Positions 49,397 through 59,126 are shown, counted from the stretch's first letter. The stretch is 64,000 bases of DNA from Bacteroidetes bacterium HGW-Bacteroidetes-5 (GCA_002842515.1 PHDC01000002.1:1-64000); one strand, 5' to 3'. Translations and numbers: made by a program. Notes: generated from the letters alone by a model not told the origin.

Positions 49397-50143
49397 TCAA
49401 AGAATGTACTTTATCTCCTTAAAAGAGTACCTCTTCACCCTCCCATCCTCTCTCTCAAGAATAAGACAGGCACTGGAGTCTATTCCCGAAATTCTGGCCT
49501 TGAACACCTCTCCATCCGGCATCTGTTGATATAGGTGATAACCCTCCTTGCGGTAGAGTGAATCCTTATACTCCATCTCAAGATTTTTCAAGAAGGGAGC
49601 AGGTGTTGACGAATCTGCAGAGTCATATAACTCTTTAATAATTTTGCTCAACAGCTCCAGCTCCTTTTTGGTGTCATAAACCTCTTTTGTTAAAATAGAG
49701 ATCGAAACAGGGTTTGGAGCGTCCGATTCAAATAGATTCTGGTTTACATTCAGTCCGATACCTACTATAGAACCTGACAAAGTGTCGCCTGTAACGAAAT
49801 TTTCAATAAGAATCCCGCATATTTTCTTATCTCCGGCGTAAATATCATTTGGCCACTTTATTGTACTATCTACCCCCCTCTCCTTTAAATATCGCTTTAA
49901 TCCCACAGTAACAACTTGTGCTATAATAAATTGAGAATGTGCTTTTATATTTTTTGGTTTTAGAATTATTGAAAATGTTAGATTTTCACCCGGAGCACTC
50001 TCCCATTTAGTCCCCTTTTGGCCTCTGCCACCGGTTTGAAATTTTGCCGCAAAAACTGTAAAATCGTCACATTGGCTAAACTGTCTAAGAGCTTCACTGT
50101 TAGTAGAATCAATAGTATCAAACCAATTAATCATATTTGCCAT
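49397..50143 (-). CDS. birA: biotin-[acetyl-CoA-carboxylase] ligase
   Basis: Attaches biotin to carboxyl-carrier proteins through biotinyl-AMP. The chosen start (50143, MANMINWFDTIDSTNSEALR) gives 248 residues; an earlier ATG at 50209 overlaps the rsfS promoter and adds no conserved sequence. Motifs are STNSEALRQ, GGRGQKGTKWESAPGENLTFS (biotin and ATP loop, shown in part), IKWPNDIYAGDKKICGILIE and GIGLNVNQ. There is no N-terminal helix-turn-helix, so unlike E. coli BirA it is not a repressor. It is cytoplasmic and divergent from rsfS. Confident. Confidence 0.94.
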   Translation of the reverse strand: MANMINWFDTIDSTNSEALRQFSQCDDFTVFAAKFQTGGRGQKGTKWESAPGENLTFSIILKPKNIKAHSQFIIAQVVTVGLKRYLKERGVDSTIKWPNDIYAGDKKICGILIENFVTGDTLSGSIVGIGLNVNQNLFESDAPNPVSISILTKEVYDTKKELELLSKIIKELYDSADSSTPAPFLKNLEMEYKDSLYRKEGYHLYQQMPDGEVFKARISGIDSSACLILEREDGRVKRYSFKEIKYIL

Positions 50144-50152
50144 ACTAATTAT

Positions 50153-50185
50153 TTTGTTATTGGTCGCAAAATTGCAGTAAATTTG
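50153..50185 (+). promoter_or_regulatory. promoter of the rsfS-ftsH-cdsA-psd operon
   Basis: TTTG (50153-50156), 21 bases, TAAATTTG (50178-50185). The rsfS GTG start is 30 bases further on. Confidence 0.6.
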
Positions 50186-50214
50186 TCGATAATATACTAA
50201 AAAAGACAACTATT

Positions 50215-50886
50215 GTGCCGTTAAAAAAAGAGAGTACCTCAAAAGAGGCAAAAACGAAAAAAGTGGTTTCTAGTGAAATCTCTATCGATAAAACTACAAA
50301 AACTGTCAAAAAACCTGCAGCCAAGAAACCTGCAGCTAAGAAGCCTGCAGCTAAGAAAGAGAAGTCTGCAGAGACAGTCGTAAAAAAAGTCGCAGCTAAA
50401 AAACCAGTCGTAAAAAAAGTCGCAGCTAAAAAAGTCGCTGTTAAAAAAGCTGCAATAAAAACCCCAGACACGAAACAAGCTGTTAAGGAACAAGCTACTA
50501 CTAAACAAGCTGTTGTAAAACAAGCTGTTGTAAAAGAGATAGACCAAATTGAACTCAAGTGTATTGCAGATGCAATTCTTGACAAGAAGGGGAGTTATGT
50601 TTGCTCTTTGAACTTAAGTTCTATTGGAACAGCAATTTGTGACTACTTTGTAATTTGCAATGCAGATTCCAGACCTCAGGTTATGGCAATTGCCGACAAC
50701 ATCGAGGAGATGATGATTAAGAAGTGCAAGAGAAAAGTTCTTAGAATGCAGGGGAAAGAGAACGCATTCTGGATAATTTTGGATTATGCAAATATTGTTG
50801 TACACGTTTTTCAGACAGAGTACAGACAATTTTACAGAATCGAAGATTTGTGGGCAGATGCCGAAAAAACAATTTATCAAGAATAA
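50215..50886 (+). CDS. rsfS: ribosomal silencing factor RsfS with Lys/Ala-rich histone-H1-like tail
   Basis: Residues 109-223 are a complete RsfS/DUF143 domain (ELKCIADAILDKKGS, DYFVICNADSRPQVMAIADN, WIILDYANIVVHVF), which binds ribosomal protein L14 and blocks subunit joining when nutrients run low. Residues 1-108 are an added tail made of KKPAAKKPAAKKPAAKK-like repeats, resembling the C-terminal tail of histone H1. Normal RsfS is 105-130 residues. The start is GTG at 50215, chosen because no ATG precedes the repeats and a promoter lies 30 bases upstream. The tail is highly basic and probably disordered; it could bind RNA or DNA (inference). It is 8 bases upstream of ftsH. Confidence 0.92.
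   Translation: MPLKKESTSKEAKTKKVVSSEISIDKTTKTVKKPAAKKPAAKKPAAKKEKSAETVVKKVAAKKPVVKKVAAKKVAVKKAAIKTPDTKQAVKEQATTKQAVVKQAVVKEIDQIELKCIADAILDKKGSYVCSLNLSSIGTAICDYFVICNADSRPQVMAIADNIEEMMIKKCKRKVLRMQGKENAFWIILDYANIVVHVFQTEYRQFYRIEDLWADAEKTIYQE
50305..50465 (+). repeat. Lys/Ala codon repeats in rsfS
   Basis: Tandem 15-base units (AAGAAACCTGCAGCT type) followed by longer GTAAAAAAAGTCGCAGCTAA-type units encode the KKPAA and VKKVAAK repeats of the RsfS tail. Slippage-prone, so tail length may vary between strains. Confidence 0.85.
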
Positions 50887-50894
50887 TTTATTAG

Positions 50895-52922
50895 ATGGAA
50901 AACCCTAACGAAAATAAGAAACAGGATAAACCGATAAATAAAATGTGGCCCCCAAAGTTTAATATTATATGGATCTATATAATATTACTGGGTGCCATAG
51001 CCTATATGTGGACCTCTTACGACAAGCAGGACCCCATTAAATCTGAGTGGCTTAAGGTTAAAGAGCAGATGGTTGCTACAGGTGATGTAGAGAAGATCAT
51101 CTATGTATCTAACCAGAACAGAGCAGAGGTTTTTATCAAAAAAGACTCACTATCTAAGTATAAAGAGATGTTTGGTGGGAAAGAACCAAAGTTCGGCCCC
51201 CATTTCTTCTTTTTGGTCTCAACCAATTTTAACCCGGAAGAACAGTTTGAGATAGTGCGTGAGCAACTTTCACCGGAGAATAGGTTCTCCATAGAGACAG
51301 AGGAGAGGACAAACTATCTGAGCAGAGCCCTTGAGTGGCTGCTATTCCCTATACTACTGATTGCTCTTTGGGTCTTTATGTTCAGGAGAATGAACAAAAC
51401 AATGGGAGGCGGAGGACAAGGCGGAGGCGGAATATTCTCTGTAGGAAAGTCTCAGGCCAAACTTTTTGACAAAGAGAACAACACCAAGATTACATTCAAA
51501 GATGTAGCCGGATTAGAGGAGGCTAAGGTAGAGGTGATGGAGATTGTAGACTTTTTAAAAAATCCAAAGAAATATACCAGCTTAGGTGGTAAAATACCAA
51601 AAGGTGCGCTACTGGTAGGCCCTCCGGGGACAGGAAAGACACTCCTTGCAAAGGCTGTAGCCGGAGAGGCAAATGTACCGTTCTTCTCAATCTCTGGATC
51701 TGACTTCGTAGAGATGTTTGTGGGAGTAGGTGCATCCAGAGTTAGAGACCTCTTCCGCCAGGCAAAAGAGAAGGCTCCTTGTATTGTTTTTATTGATGAG
51801 ATAGATGCCGTTGGTCGTGCCAGAAGCAAGAATGCCGGCTTCTCATCCAATGACGAGAGAGAAAATACTCTTAACCAACTCCTTACCGAGATGGACGGGT
51901 TTGGTTCAAACTCAGGTGTAATTATATTGGCCGCCACAAACAGGGCAGATATTCTGGACAAAGCGCTTATGAGAGCAGGTCGCTTTGACAGGCAGATTCA
52001 CGTTGACCTTCCGGAACTTAGGGAGAGGATAGATATATTTAAAGTTCACCTGAGACCTCTTAAGTTAATAGAGGGATTTGATATTGAATTTCTTGCAAAA
52101 CAGACTCCCGGGTTTTCCGGTGCAGATATTGCAAATGTATGCAACGAAGCGGCCCTTATAGCAGCCAGAAACAATAAAGAGGTTATTGAGAAGCAAGACT
52201 TTTTGGATGCAGTCGACCGTATTATCGGAGGACTTGAGAAGAGAAGCAAGATAATCTCACCGGGTGAAAAAAAGACTATTGCTTACCACGAAGCGGGTCA
52301 CGCTACTGTAAGCTGGATACTACCACACGCAAACCCACTCTTGAAAGTTACAATTATTCCGCGAGGACGCGCCCTTGGTGCAGCCTGGTATCTGCCGGAA
52401 GAGCGTCAGATAACAACTACAGAGCAGCTGATGGACGAGATGGCTGCCACACTCGGTGGAAGAGCAGCAGAGGAGCTTATTAACGGTAAAATATCAACAG
52501 GAGCGCTCAGCGATCTTGAGAAGATAACCAAACAGGCATACGCTATGGTATCGTACCTCGGAATGAGCCCATCGGTCGGTAATATCTCCTTTTATGACTC
52601 AACAGAGTCTTCCGGTTTTAATATAGGTAAACCATATAGTGAAAAAACCGCAGAACTTATTGACAACGAAGCTAAAAGACTTGTAGATGAGTCCTATGTG
52701 ACTGCGAAAAGAATTCTTACGGAGCATATGGATGGATTCACAAAACTGGCTGAGCTTCTTTTAGAGAAAGAGGTGATCTTCTCGGAAGATCTGGAGAAGA
52801 TCTTTGGTAAAAGAGAGGGTAGCCAACCTCCTACAGCAAGTGAACAGATAATAGAAAATGAGCAGCAGGAAGAGTTGGAGCACGAGGTAAAAGAGAACGA
52901 AGTAACAAAAGATAATGAATAA
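50895..52922 (+). CDS. ftsH: ATP-dependent zinc metalloprotease FtsH
   Basis: A 675-residue hexameric membrane protease that degrades misfolded membrane proteins and regulators. There are two membrane helices: near residues 24-42 ([17 protein letters not shown]) and 148-165 ([15 protein letters not shown]), with a periplasmic domain between. The AAA+ module has Walker [19 protein letters not shown] (242-259), Walker [13 protein letters not shown] and second-region [18 protein letters not shown]. The zinc site is HEAGH (465-469) with a later aspartate. The C-terminal tail is acidic. It lies 8 bases after rsfS and overlaps cdsA by 8 bases. Confident. Confidence 0.97.
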   Translation: MENPNENKKQDKPINKMWPPKFNIIWIYIILLGAIAYMWTSYDKQDPIKSEWLKVKEQMVATGDVEKIIYVSNQNRAEVFIKKDSLSKYKEMFGGKEPKFGPHFFFLVSTNFNPEEQFEIVREQLSPENRFSIETEERTNYLSRALEWLLFPILLIALWVFMFRRMNKTMGGGGQGGGGIFSVGKSQAKLFDKENNTKITFKDVAGLEEAKVEVMEIVDFLKNPKKYTSLGGKIPKGALLVGPPGTGKTLLAKAVAGEANVPFFSISGSDFVEMFVGVGASRVRDLFRQAKEKAPCIVFIDEIDAVGRARSKNAGFSSNDERENTLNQLLTEMDGFGSNSGVIILAATNRADILDKALMRAGRFDRQIHVDLPELRERIDIFKVHLRPLKLIEGFDIEFLAKQTPGFSGADIANVCNEAALIAARNNKEVIEKQDFLDAVDRIIGGLEKRSKIISPGEKKTIAYHEAGHATVSWILPHANPLLKVTIIPRGRALGAAWYLPEERQITTTEQLMDEMAATLGGRAAEELINGKISTGALSDLEKITKQAYAMVSYLGMSPSVGNISFYDSTESSGFNIGKPYSEKTAELIDNEAKRLVDESYVTAKRILTEHMDGFTKLAELLLEKEVIFSEDLEKIFGKREGSQPPTASEQIIENEQQEELEHEVKENEVTKDNE

Positions 52923-53763
52923 CACAGTTATAAGGTCCCTAAGTGGGGCACTTTTTCTGGTAATAATGACAGGCTCTCTGCTTTTGAGTCCTGTCATTTT
53001 TGCCTTAGTTATGATGCTCTCCGTTTTTGTAATGCTCAAAGAGTACACGGATATTGCTCTTGGAAAGCTATACAGGACCGGAAAACTCTATGCTATAATC
53101 TCCGGGTTGATTTTGTATACCCTTTTTTATTTAGTATACGGCTTTGGTGCAGATTCTCGCCTCTTTTGGATTATGGTATTCCCGGTTTCATCAATTTTTT
53201 TATCTGCACTGTACGAGAAAAATGAAAAGGGTGAAGTGCGAAAAGAGGGGTATATCAATAGCAGTTTTCTCATAGTGGCACTTCTCTATATTGCCCTCCC
53301 TTTTTCACTTACAAATACAATTCTTTTCGACTCAGCCGGAGAGTACACGCCAAATCTGCTGCTATCTATGTTTATTTTATTGTGGAGCGCAGATGTTGGT
53401 GCATATGTATTTGGGATGGCATTCGGCCAAAAGAGTGGTCATAAACTCTACCCCGCAATATCTCCAAAAAAGTCGTGGGAGGGATTTTTTGGCGGTATGC
53501 TCTCAACTCTGGTAACAGCCGTAATATTACAACTCAGTGGGTTGATATCTTTTCCGATAGCACATACAATAGCTATATCACTGATAATTTTCATTTTCGG
53601 GGTTTTTGGAGACTTGGCGGAGTCGCTTTTCAAACGCAATTTCGGTGTCAAAGATTCTGGCACAATAATGCCCGGGCACGGTGGTCTTCTGGACCGTTTT
53701 GACGGTGCTTTAATAGCTTTTCCGGTTGCTATTGCGTATATTAAATTATTTGGATTAATTTAG
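52915..53763 (+). CDS. cdsA: phosphatidate cytidylyltransferase
   Basis: A 282-residue integral membrane enzyme that makes CDP-diacylglycerol from phosphatidic acid and CTP, the branch point of phospholipid synthesis. It has about eight membrane helices, the SPKKSWEGFFGGML motif and the family signature SLFKRNFGVKDSGTIMPGHG followed by GLLDRFDGAL, containing the metal-binding aspartates. It overlaps the 3' end of ftsH by 8 bases and is followed by psd after 31 bases, so CDP-diacylglycerol use and phosphatidylserine decarboxylation are encoded together. Confident. Confidence 0.96.
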   Translation: MNNTVIRSLSGALFLVIMTGSLLLSPVIFALVMMLSVFVMLKEYTDIALGKLYRTGKLYAIISGLILYTLFYLVYGFGADSRLFWIMVFPVSSIFLSALYEKNEKGEVRKEGYINSSFLIVALLYIALPFSLTNTILFDSAGEYTPNLLLSMFILLWSADVGAYVFGMAFGQKSGHKLYPAISPKKSWEGFFGGMLSTLVTAVILQLSGLISFPIAHTIAISLIIFIFGVFGDLAESLFKRNFGVKDSGTIMPGHGGLLDRFDGALIAFPVAIAYIKLFGLI

Positions 53764-53794
53764 CAGCCGATTTAAAAAAACGAGACTTCACAAT

Positions 53795-54463
53795 ATGCGT
53801 ATACACAAAGAGGGCTATAAAATTATCTTCAACAGCTTCATAATATTGTCAGCTGTAGTTGCACTGTTCTTTATCTTTGCGGGGCTGTCAATATCAAGCT
53901 ATATTGCGGCTGCAGCAGGGTCTGTTCTATTCATTTTTCTGTTAAGATTCTTTCGGTTCCCCGTTAGATTACCAAAAGATGATGAGAGTTCAGTTTTTGC
54001 ACCTGCAGATGGTACAATAGTGGAGGTTAAAGAGGTCTATGAAAATGAGTACTTAAAATGTGAAACAATACAGGTCTCAATTTTTATGTCTGTCTTCAAT
54101 GTCCATATAAACTGGTTTCCAATAAAAGGAGTTGTAGAATATTTTAAATATCACCCGGGAGACTATTTGGTTGCTATGCACCCAAAATCTTCCGAGAAGA
54201 ACGAAAGAACTTCTGTTGTTATTAATAAGAACGGAACAAAAATACTTATGCGTCAGATTGCAGGGTTACTTGCCAGGCGCATTGTCTGTTATGCAGTTGA
54301 AGACTCAGAAGTTGCTCAGGGAGACCAGGTAGGATTTATCAAATTTGGCTCCAGGGTAGATCTTTTTCTCCCGCTCGACTCAAGGGTTCAGGTAACAAGA
54401 GGGCAAAAAGTTAAAGGTTGTAACACAATAATTGCAAAACTTCCGGATCAAAAAGAGATTTAG
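53795..54463 (+). CDS. psd: phosphatidylserine decarboxylase (short, archaeal-like form)
   Basis: A 222-residue membrane-associated enzyme that makes phosphatidylethanolamine from phosphatidylserine. Two N-terminal hydrophobic segments (about 11-50) are followed by the decarboxylase domain: FAPADGTIVEVKEV, SIFMSVFNVHINWFPIKGVV and IKFGSRVDLFLP. Self-cleavage at G185-S186 in FGSR would make the alpha and beta chains and the pyruvoyl cofactor. The short length is typical of the family in Bacteroidetes. It completes a probable rsfS-ftsH-cdsA-psd operon. Its stop overlaps that of convergent pyrF by 4 bases. Confident. Confidence 0.95.
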   Translation: MRIHKEGYKIIFNSFIILSAVVALFFIFAGLSISSYIAAAAGSVLFIFLLRFFRFPVRLPKDDESSVFAPADGTIVEVKEVYENEYLKCETIQVSIFMSVFNVHINWFPIKGVVEYFKYHPGDYLVAMHPKSSEKNERTSVVINKNGTKILMRQIAGLLARRIVCYAVEDSEVAQGDQVGFIKFGSRVDLFLPLDSRVQVTRGQKVKGCNTIIAKLPDQKEI

Positions 54464-55302
54464 CTAGCCAAAAAGCATCTCATCTCTTTAACAATCAAGG
54501 CTGCAGCCTCACCTGCAGCTTTATCGAAATTGACTCCCCCGGAGTACTTTCCTGTCTCATCATCCATCCAGGCAAATGAAATTGCTCTGGAGACATTCAC
54601 TAGTAGGCCGCAACTGCTATTCATTCCATATTTTGCAACCTCAGCAACTGTCCCTCCCTGGGTACCCACACCGGGAACCAACAGAAAGTGATTTGGACAA
54701 AACTCTCTTATCTGAGCAAGTTTCTCCGGCCTTGTAGCCCCAACTACAAACATAGTATTATCTTGTGATCCCCAATCCATTACACTCTCTATTACCCTGC
54801 GGTAAAGGGGAGTTTCTCCCACATTAAGTGTCTCAAAATCATCTGCAGATGGATTTGAGGTAAGGGCCAGAACAATTGCCCACTTCCCTCTCTGTTTTAA
54901 AAACGGATCAATAGAGTCCCTGCCCATATAGGGTGCAAGAGTTACAGCATCAAAATCCAGCTTGTCGAAAAAAGCAGAGGCATACTTTTTGGCAGTATTG
55001 CCAATGTCACCCCGTTTAGCATCTGCAATTATAAAAACAGACGAATCCTTTTTACGAATGTACTCAACAGTCATCTTTAGCTGCTCCCACCCTATTGCCC
55101 CCTCTGCCTCATAAAATGCCAGATTTGGCTTATAAGCGACCGAATACTCTATAGTGGCATCAATTATTGCTCTGTTGAATTCAAAAATGGGAAGCTCCTT
55201 CTCTCTTATAAATGCGGGAAAGAGCGCAGGATCGGAATCAAGGCCTGTACAAAGGAAACTACCTTTGCGTAGAATATTATTATACAGCTGATTATAATCC
55301 AT
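54460..55302 (-). CDS. pyrF: orotidine-5'-phosphate decarboxylase (type 2)
   Basis: Last step of de novo UMP synthesis. The 280 residues match the long (type 2) PyrF group. Motifs are FLCTGLDSDPALFP, AYKPNLAFYEAEG, the catalytic tetrad stretch IIADAKRGDIGNTAKKYA with K-D charges, VTLAPYMGRDSI and LLVPGVGTQGG for phosphate binding. It is cytoplasmic. It follows prfA by 8 bases on the - strand and is probably co-transcribed with it. Confident. Confidence 0.97.
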   Translation of the reverse strand: MDYNQLYNNILRKGSFLCTGLDSDPALFPAFIREKELPIFEFNRAIIDATIEYSVAYKPNLAFYEAEGAIGWEQLKMTVEYIRKKDSSVFIIADAKRGDIGNTAKKYASAFFDKLDFDAVTLAPYMGRDSIDPFLKQRGKWAIVLALTSNPSADDFETLNVGETPLYRRVIESVMDWGSQDNTMFVVGATRPEKLAQIREFCPNHFLLVPGVGTQGGTVAEVAKYGMNSSCGLLVNVSRAISFAWMDDETGKYSGGVNFDKAAGEAAALIVKEMRCFLAS

Positions 55303-55310
55303 AGTTATAA

Positions 55311-56396
55311 TTACTGACCGCTATCTTTGAGCCTCTCTGCGTTCTCCGCAACCTGCAGCTGATCTAAAACCTCTTGAAGCGCCCCATCCATAAATACAGG
55401 AAGATTGTACATAGTGTAGTTAATCCTGTGGTCGGTAACCCTTGACTGTGGATAGTTATAGGTCCTAATCTTTGCAGATCTGTCGCCTGTAGAGACCATC
55501 GTCTTTCTTTTTGCAGATATTTCGCTAAGGTATTTGTCGTACTCAAGATTGTAAATTCTTGTCCGTAGCTCTGCAAGTGCCTTTTCGTAGTTCTTAATCT
55601 GAGATTTTTCGTCCTGACACTGTACCACAATTCCTGTAGGTGCGTGTGTGAGGCGGATTGCAGAGTAGGTTGTATTTACAGACTGCCCTCCGGGACCCGA
55701 AGAGCAGAAAGTATCTTTTCTCACATCGCTAATATTCAATTCAATATCGAACTCATCCGCCTCTGGTAAAACCGCAATTGAGGCTGCAGATGTGTGCACC
55801 CTTCCCTGTGTCTCAGTCTGAGGAACCCTTTGGACCCTATGGACACCGCTCTCATACTTAAGAACACCATAAACGCCATTACCCGAGACCTTACAGATCA
55901 CCTCCTTAAACCCTCCTGATGTACCTTCGCTCTGGCTGTTTACCTCAAATTTCCAACCTTTACGCTCTGCAAATTTTGAGTACATCCGAAAAAGATCGCC
56001 TGCAAAAATTGAGGCCTCATCACCACCCGCTCCTGCTCTTATCTCTAGAATGGCATTTTTTGAATCCTGAGGATCTGCAGGGATTAGAAGAAGTTTAATC
56101 TCCTCTTCCAGAACCGGTATCTGTGACTCCAACATAGCTATCTCCTCTTTTGCCATCTCCCTCATCTCCTCATCTTTCTCCACCATAAGAATCTCCTTTG
56201 CAGAATCCAGGTTGCCCATAAGCAGTTTATACTTCTCACCCGCTTCTACCACCGGCTCTATCTCTCTGTACTCCTTATTCAGAGCTATATATCTCTTCAT
56301 ATCCGACATAACGGAAGGGTCTGAGATCTGCTGTGAAAGCGACTCAAACTTCTCCTTCATCCCGGAAAGTTTAGACAATAAACTATTATCACTCAT
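55311..56396 (-). CDS. prfA: peptide chain release factor 1
   Basis: Reads UAA and UAG stop codons and releases the finished protein. The 361-residue length is typical. The catalytic GGQ is near residues 236-238 within FCSSGPGGQSVNTTYSAIR; the N-terminal coiled coil and GAGGDEASIFAGDLFRMY are present. The start at 56396 (MSDNSLLSKLSGMKEKFESL) is preferred over 56417, because a -7 box TATTTTTG at 56422-56415 would start transcription near 56410, after the earlier ATG. It is upstream of pyrF by 8 bases. Confident. Confidence 0.97.
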   Translation of the reverse strand: MSDNSLLSKLSGMKEKFESLSQQISDPSVMSDMKRYIALNKEYREIEPVVEAGEKYKLLMGNLDSAKEILMVEKDEEMREMAKEEIAMLESQIPVLEEEIKLLLIPADPQDSKNAILEIRAGAGGDEASIFAGDLFRMYSKFAERKGWKFEVNSQSEGTSGGFKEVICKVSGNGVYGVLKYESGVHRVQRVPQTETQGRVHTSAASIAVLPEADEFDIELNISDVRKDTFCSSGPGGQSVNTTYSAIRLTHAPTGIVVQCQDEKSQIKNYEKALAELRTRIYNLEYDKYLSEISAKRKTMVSTGDRSAKIRTYNYPQSRVTDHRINYTMYNLPVFMDGALQEVLDQLQVAENAERLKDSGQ

Positions 56397-56414
56397 AAAA
56401 AAATAAATTGAGTG

Positions 56415-56422
56415 CAAAAATA
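56415..56422 (-). promoter_or_regulatory. -7 box of prfA
   Basis: TATTTTTG on the - strand fits TAnnTTTG, about 19 bases before the ATG at 56396. The -33 position has no TTTG. It decides the start choice for prfA. Confidence 0.4.
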
Positions 56423-56451
56423 GTCAAAACAACCCAATATCTGTGCAGTTT

Positions 56452-57132
56452 TTACAAATCCCTTACACAACGAATGGAAAAACCGGAGTTTTTATGAAAA
56501 TCCGTTCTCTTTAATGCCGAGGTGTTGTAATAGAGATGCCAGTAACCTGCAACCAGAGAGTCCTTCTCAACTGTTCCCCACCAGGCAGCATAGTAATTGA
56601 TTCCGCCAAAGGCCCCATTGGAACCCCTTCCACCACCGGGAAGTGCAGTAAAGCCACTGCTGTTGCTGGCGTCTGTGTTAGGATGAGCCCAGTCTACTGT
56701 TCCGGCCTCCTTCAGTTTACCTCCGGCAACACTTTTTCCTCCAAAATAGTTGTAGAGCTTTGCCCACTCTGCATCTGTAATAACGTGCCAACCCTCAGGG
56801 CAGATTTTTCTTGAATCGGTAGCGGCATACCAGGTGTAGAGCCTCCCGTAGGTTGCAGCCAGCTCCTCTTTACCACCGAATACCCATTGAAATTTAGGTT
56901 CAACAAGGTCAGAGATGTCAATGTTTGCAGGATTTGTTGTCTCAATAGGGTCACCATTATTGTACCTTGTAACTCTTAAATTCTCTGCCATCCAAACCTG
57001 ATCGCCGATTTTTACCGTTTTGTAGATATTGCCGTCAATATCGGTTAGTTTCTCTTCACAACTGCTGGTTAACAATAAAGTTAAACTTAAAACTAAAAAG
57101 CTGTAAATTAATTTACTAAGATCATTTTTCAT
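56452..57132 (-). CDS. FISUMP-domain lipoprotein
   Basis: A 226-residue lipoprotein. The signal peptide ends in a lipobox, LLLTSSC, so the mature protein begins at the cysteine near residue 25 and is anchored in the outer or inner membrane. The rest is a FISUMP domain (Fibrobacter succinogenes major paralogous domain): IYKTVKIGDQVWMAENLRVT, WYAATDSRKICPEGWHVITDAEW, SGFTALPGGGRG and SGFSIRCVRDL. This fold is common in large surface-protein families of Bacteroidetes and Fibrobacteres; its function is unknown. It is alone on the - strand. A short palindrome (ACAGTG/CACTGT, 57170-57187) lies upstream. Confidence 0.88.
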   Translation of the reverse strand: MKNDLSKLIYSFLVLSLTLLLTSSCEEKLTDIDGNIYKTVKIGDQVWMAENLRVTRYNNGDPIETTNPANIDISDLVEPKFQWVFGGKEELAATYGRLYTWYAATDSRKICPEGWHVITDAEWAKLYNYFGGKSVAGGKLKEAGTVDWAHPNTDASNSSGFTALPGGGRGSNGAFGGINYYAAWWGTVEKDSLVAGYWHLYYNTSALKRTDFHKNSGFSIRCVRDL

Positions 57133-57250
57133 TAGATTTTGAATAATTTATTAAATACTATTTGGGTTAACAGTGAATTTGCACTGTAAAGATAGGGCAT
57201 ATACTCTATATGTGCAACAAACAGTTACAGATAAATCACACAAAACAGAA

Positions 57251-57285
57251 CAGGACTCTCGGTTTTTGAATACCCGAAAGTCCTG
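57251..57285 (-). terminator. possible terminator after hcp
   Basis: CAGGACT (57251-57257) pairs with AGTCCTG (57279-57285), with an inner CGG/CCG. On the - strand it follows the hcp stop by about 50 bases, with a T-rich tail of only moderate quality. Confidence 0.45.
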
Positions 57286-57336
57286 ACGGCCGGGGTTGCC
57301 CCCATTAAAGTTGTCTTGAATCTACAAAATCAAATA

Positions 57337-58992
57337 TTAACCCAGGAACAACTTCATATCTTCATCTACACTCTTGATCCCGGCAATTCCAAAGTTCTTT
57401 ACCAAAACCTCTGCAACATTTGGAGAGAGGAATGCAGGCAGTGTTGGGCCGAGGTGTATATTCTTAACTCCAAGAGAGAGAAGTGCAAGAAGTACAATAA
57501 CAGCCTTCTGCTCGTACCAGGCTATGTTGTAAGCTATTGGCAGTTCGTTAATATCGTTTGCATTGAAAATCTCCTTTAACTTAAGTGCTATGACTGCCAG
57601 TGAGTATGAGTCGTTACACTGTCCGGCGTCCAAAACACGCGGAATGCCTCCAATGTCTCCCAGTGGAAGTTTGTTATAACGATATTTTGCGCAACCTGCT
57701 GTAAGTATCACAGTATCTTTAGGAAGTGCCTCAGCAAACTCTGTGTAGTAATTTCTGTCCTTCATTCTTCCGTCACAACCTGCCATTACAAAAAACTTAC
57801 GAATAGCACCGCTCTTAACTGCATCAACAATTTTATCTGCAAGGGCAAAAACCTGAGCGTGAGCAAATCCACCTATTATCTCACCTGTCTCAATTTCAGT
57901 TGGAGAAGCACATCTCCTGGCGTGCTCTATGATAGCAGAGAAGTCTTTGGTCTTACCATCTTTACGATCCTGAATATGAATAAACCCAGGAAATCCGGAT
58001 GCACCGGTAGTGTAGATTCTGTCCGAATATGTAGCACTGCTTTTTGGCGGAACAATACAGTTGGTAGTAAATAGAACAGGACCGTTAAATGTCTCAAAAT
58101 CCTGAGTCTGCCTCCACCAGGAGCTTCCGTAGTTACCTACAAACTGACTATACTTTTTAAAAGCAGGATAGTAATTTGCAGGAAGCATCTCTGAGTGAGT
58201 ATAAACATCTACACCCGTTCCCTCTGTCTGCTTAAGCAACTCCTCCATATCTTTTAGATCGTGACCGGAGATCAAAATTGCCGGGTTATTACGAACACCT
58301 AAGTTCACTTTTGTAATTTCGGGATTTCCGTATGCAGATGTATTCGCTTTATCCAGAAGTGCCATTACCTTAACTCCGTGGGCACCGGTCTGGAGTACAA
58401 GTGCTGTAAGTTGATCTGCAGATAGTGTGTCGTCTGTTGTATCAACAAGCGCCTTTTGCATAAAAGCGTAGATATCTGCCTGCTCAAATCCCAGATTAAA
58501 AGCGTGTTCTGCATATGCAGCCATACCTTTTAGTCCATAAATTGAAAGTTCACGTAGTGAACGAACATCTTCGTTCTCGGTAGAGAGAACTCCAACCTCT
58601 GTGGCTTTCTGCTCCATAACTGAGATATCTCGTGAGCTCCAATAGGCCCCTTCAAATGTTATCTCCTCAATTTTTCCACCTTTTGAAATGAACAGATTCC
58701 TTACAGAATCTCTCATATCAATAGCCTGATTAACTCTGGTAACAAACCTGTCTCTGTCAAAGTTTGCATTGGTAATAGTCATAAAGAGAGAATCGGTAAT
58801 AAATTTATTTACCTCTGCACTCTCAACTCCCATATCTCTAAGGCGAACAGAGAAGTGTGAAATACCTTTACATAGAAAAACCAACAGATCCTGAAGGTTT
58901 GCAACATCTGCGGTTTTTCCGCAAACTCCTTTAATTGTACAACCATTGTTTTTGGCTGTCTCTTGGCACTGGTAACAAAACATATTGCTCAT
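57337..58992 (-). CDS. hcp: hybrid cluster protein (Hcp), anaerobe type
   Basis: A 551-residue iron-sulphur-oxygen protein that reduces nitric oxide (and hydroxylamine in vitro), protecting from nitrosative stress. The start [18 protein letters not shown] at 58992 is chosen because the cysteine motif follows directly. The N-terminal spacing is Cx2Cx8Cx5C (C6, C9, C18, C24), which marks the class I enzymes of anaerobes with a [4Fe-4S] cluster. Hybrid-cluster ligands appear in [35 protein letters not shown] and [11 protein letters not shown], and a final [15 protein letters not shown]. It is divergent from a Crp/Fnr regulator that probably controls it. Confidence 0.97.
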   Translation of the reverse strand: MSNMFCYQCQETAKNNGCTIKGVCGKTADVANLQDLLVFLCKGISHFSVRLRDMGVESAEVNKFITDSLFMTITNANFDRDRFVTRVNQAIDMRDSVRNLFISKGGKIEEITFEGAYWSSRDISVMEQKATEVGVLSTENEDVRSLRELSIYGLKGMAAYAEHAFNLGFEQADIYAFMQKALVDTTDDTLSADQLTALVLQTGAHGVKVMALLDKANTSAYGNPEITKVNLGVRNNPAILISGHDLKDMEELLKQTEGTGVDVYTHSEMLPANYYPAFKKYSQFVGNYGSSWWRQTQDFETFNGPVLFTTNCIVPPKSSATYSDRIYTTGASGFPGFIHIQDRKDGKTKDFSAIIEHARRCASPTEIETGEIIGGFAHAQVFALADKIVDAVKSGAIRKFFVMAGCDGRMKDRNYYTEFAEALPKDTVILTAGCAKYRYNKLPLGDIGGIPRVLDAGQCNDSYSLAVIALKLKEIFNANDINELPIAYNIAWYEQKAVIVLLALLSLGVKNIHLGPTLPAFLSPNVAEVLVKNFGIAGIKSVDEDMKLFLG

Positions 58993-59034
58993 TATTTTAA
59001 ATGATTGATGGTTAATATTTGATTCTTTCAGGTA

Positions 59035-59042
59035 CAAAAGTA
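59035..59042 (-). promoter_or_regulatory. -7 box of hcp
   Basis: On the - strand TACTTTTG (59042-59035) fits TAnnTTTG. There is no TTTG at the -33 position, as expected of an activator-dependent promoter. Transcription would start near 59031, about 40 bases before the ATG. Confidence 0.55.
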
Positions 59043-59060
59043 GAGAGATTGTCATCTAAA

Positions 59061-59082
59061 GAGTGTAATATTTGTTACACTC
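59061..59082. promoter_or_regulatory. palindromic operator between hcp and the Crp/Fnr gene
   Basis: GAGTGTAA (59061-59068), six bases, TTACACTC (59075-59082): a perfect inverted repeat of the size bound by Crp/Fnr dimers. Its centre lies about 40-41 bases upstream of the predicted hcp start, the class II activator position. Confidence 0.75.
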
Positions 59083-59126
59083 ACTAAAAATTCCTAATTT
59101 TAAAAAAAGGATAGAACAATATATAT

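Noticed and set aside
50157-50585. 142-residue open frame opposite rsfS
   Set aside because: Low-complexity mirror of the Lys/Ala repeats (reads as F/A/L runs); no independent support.
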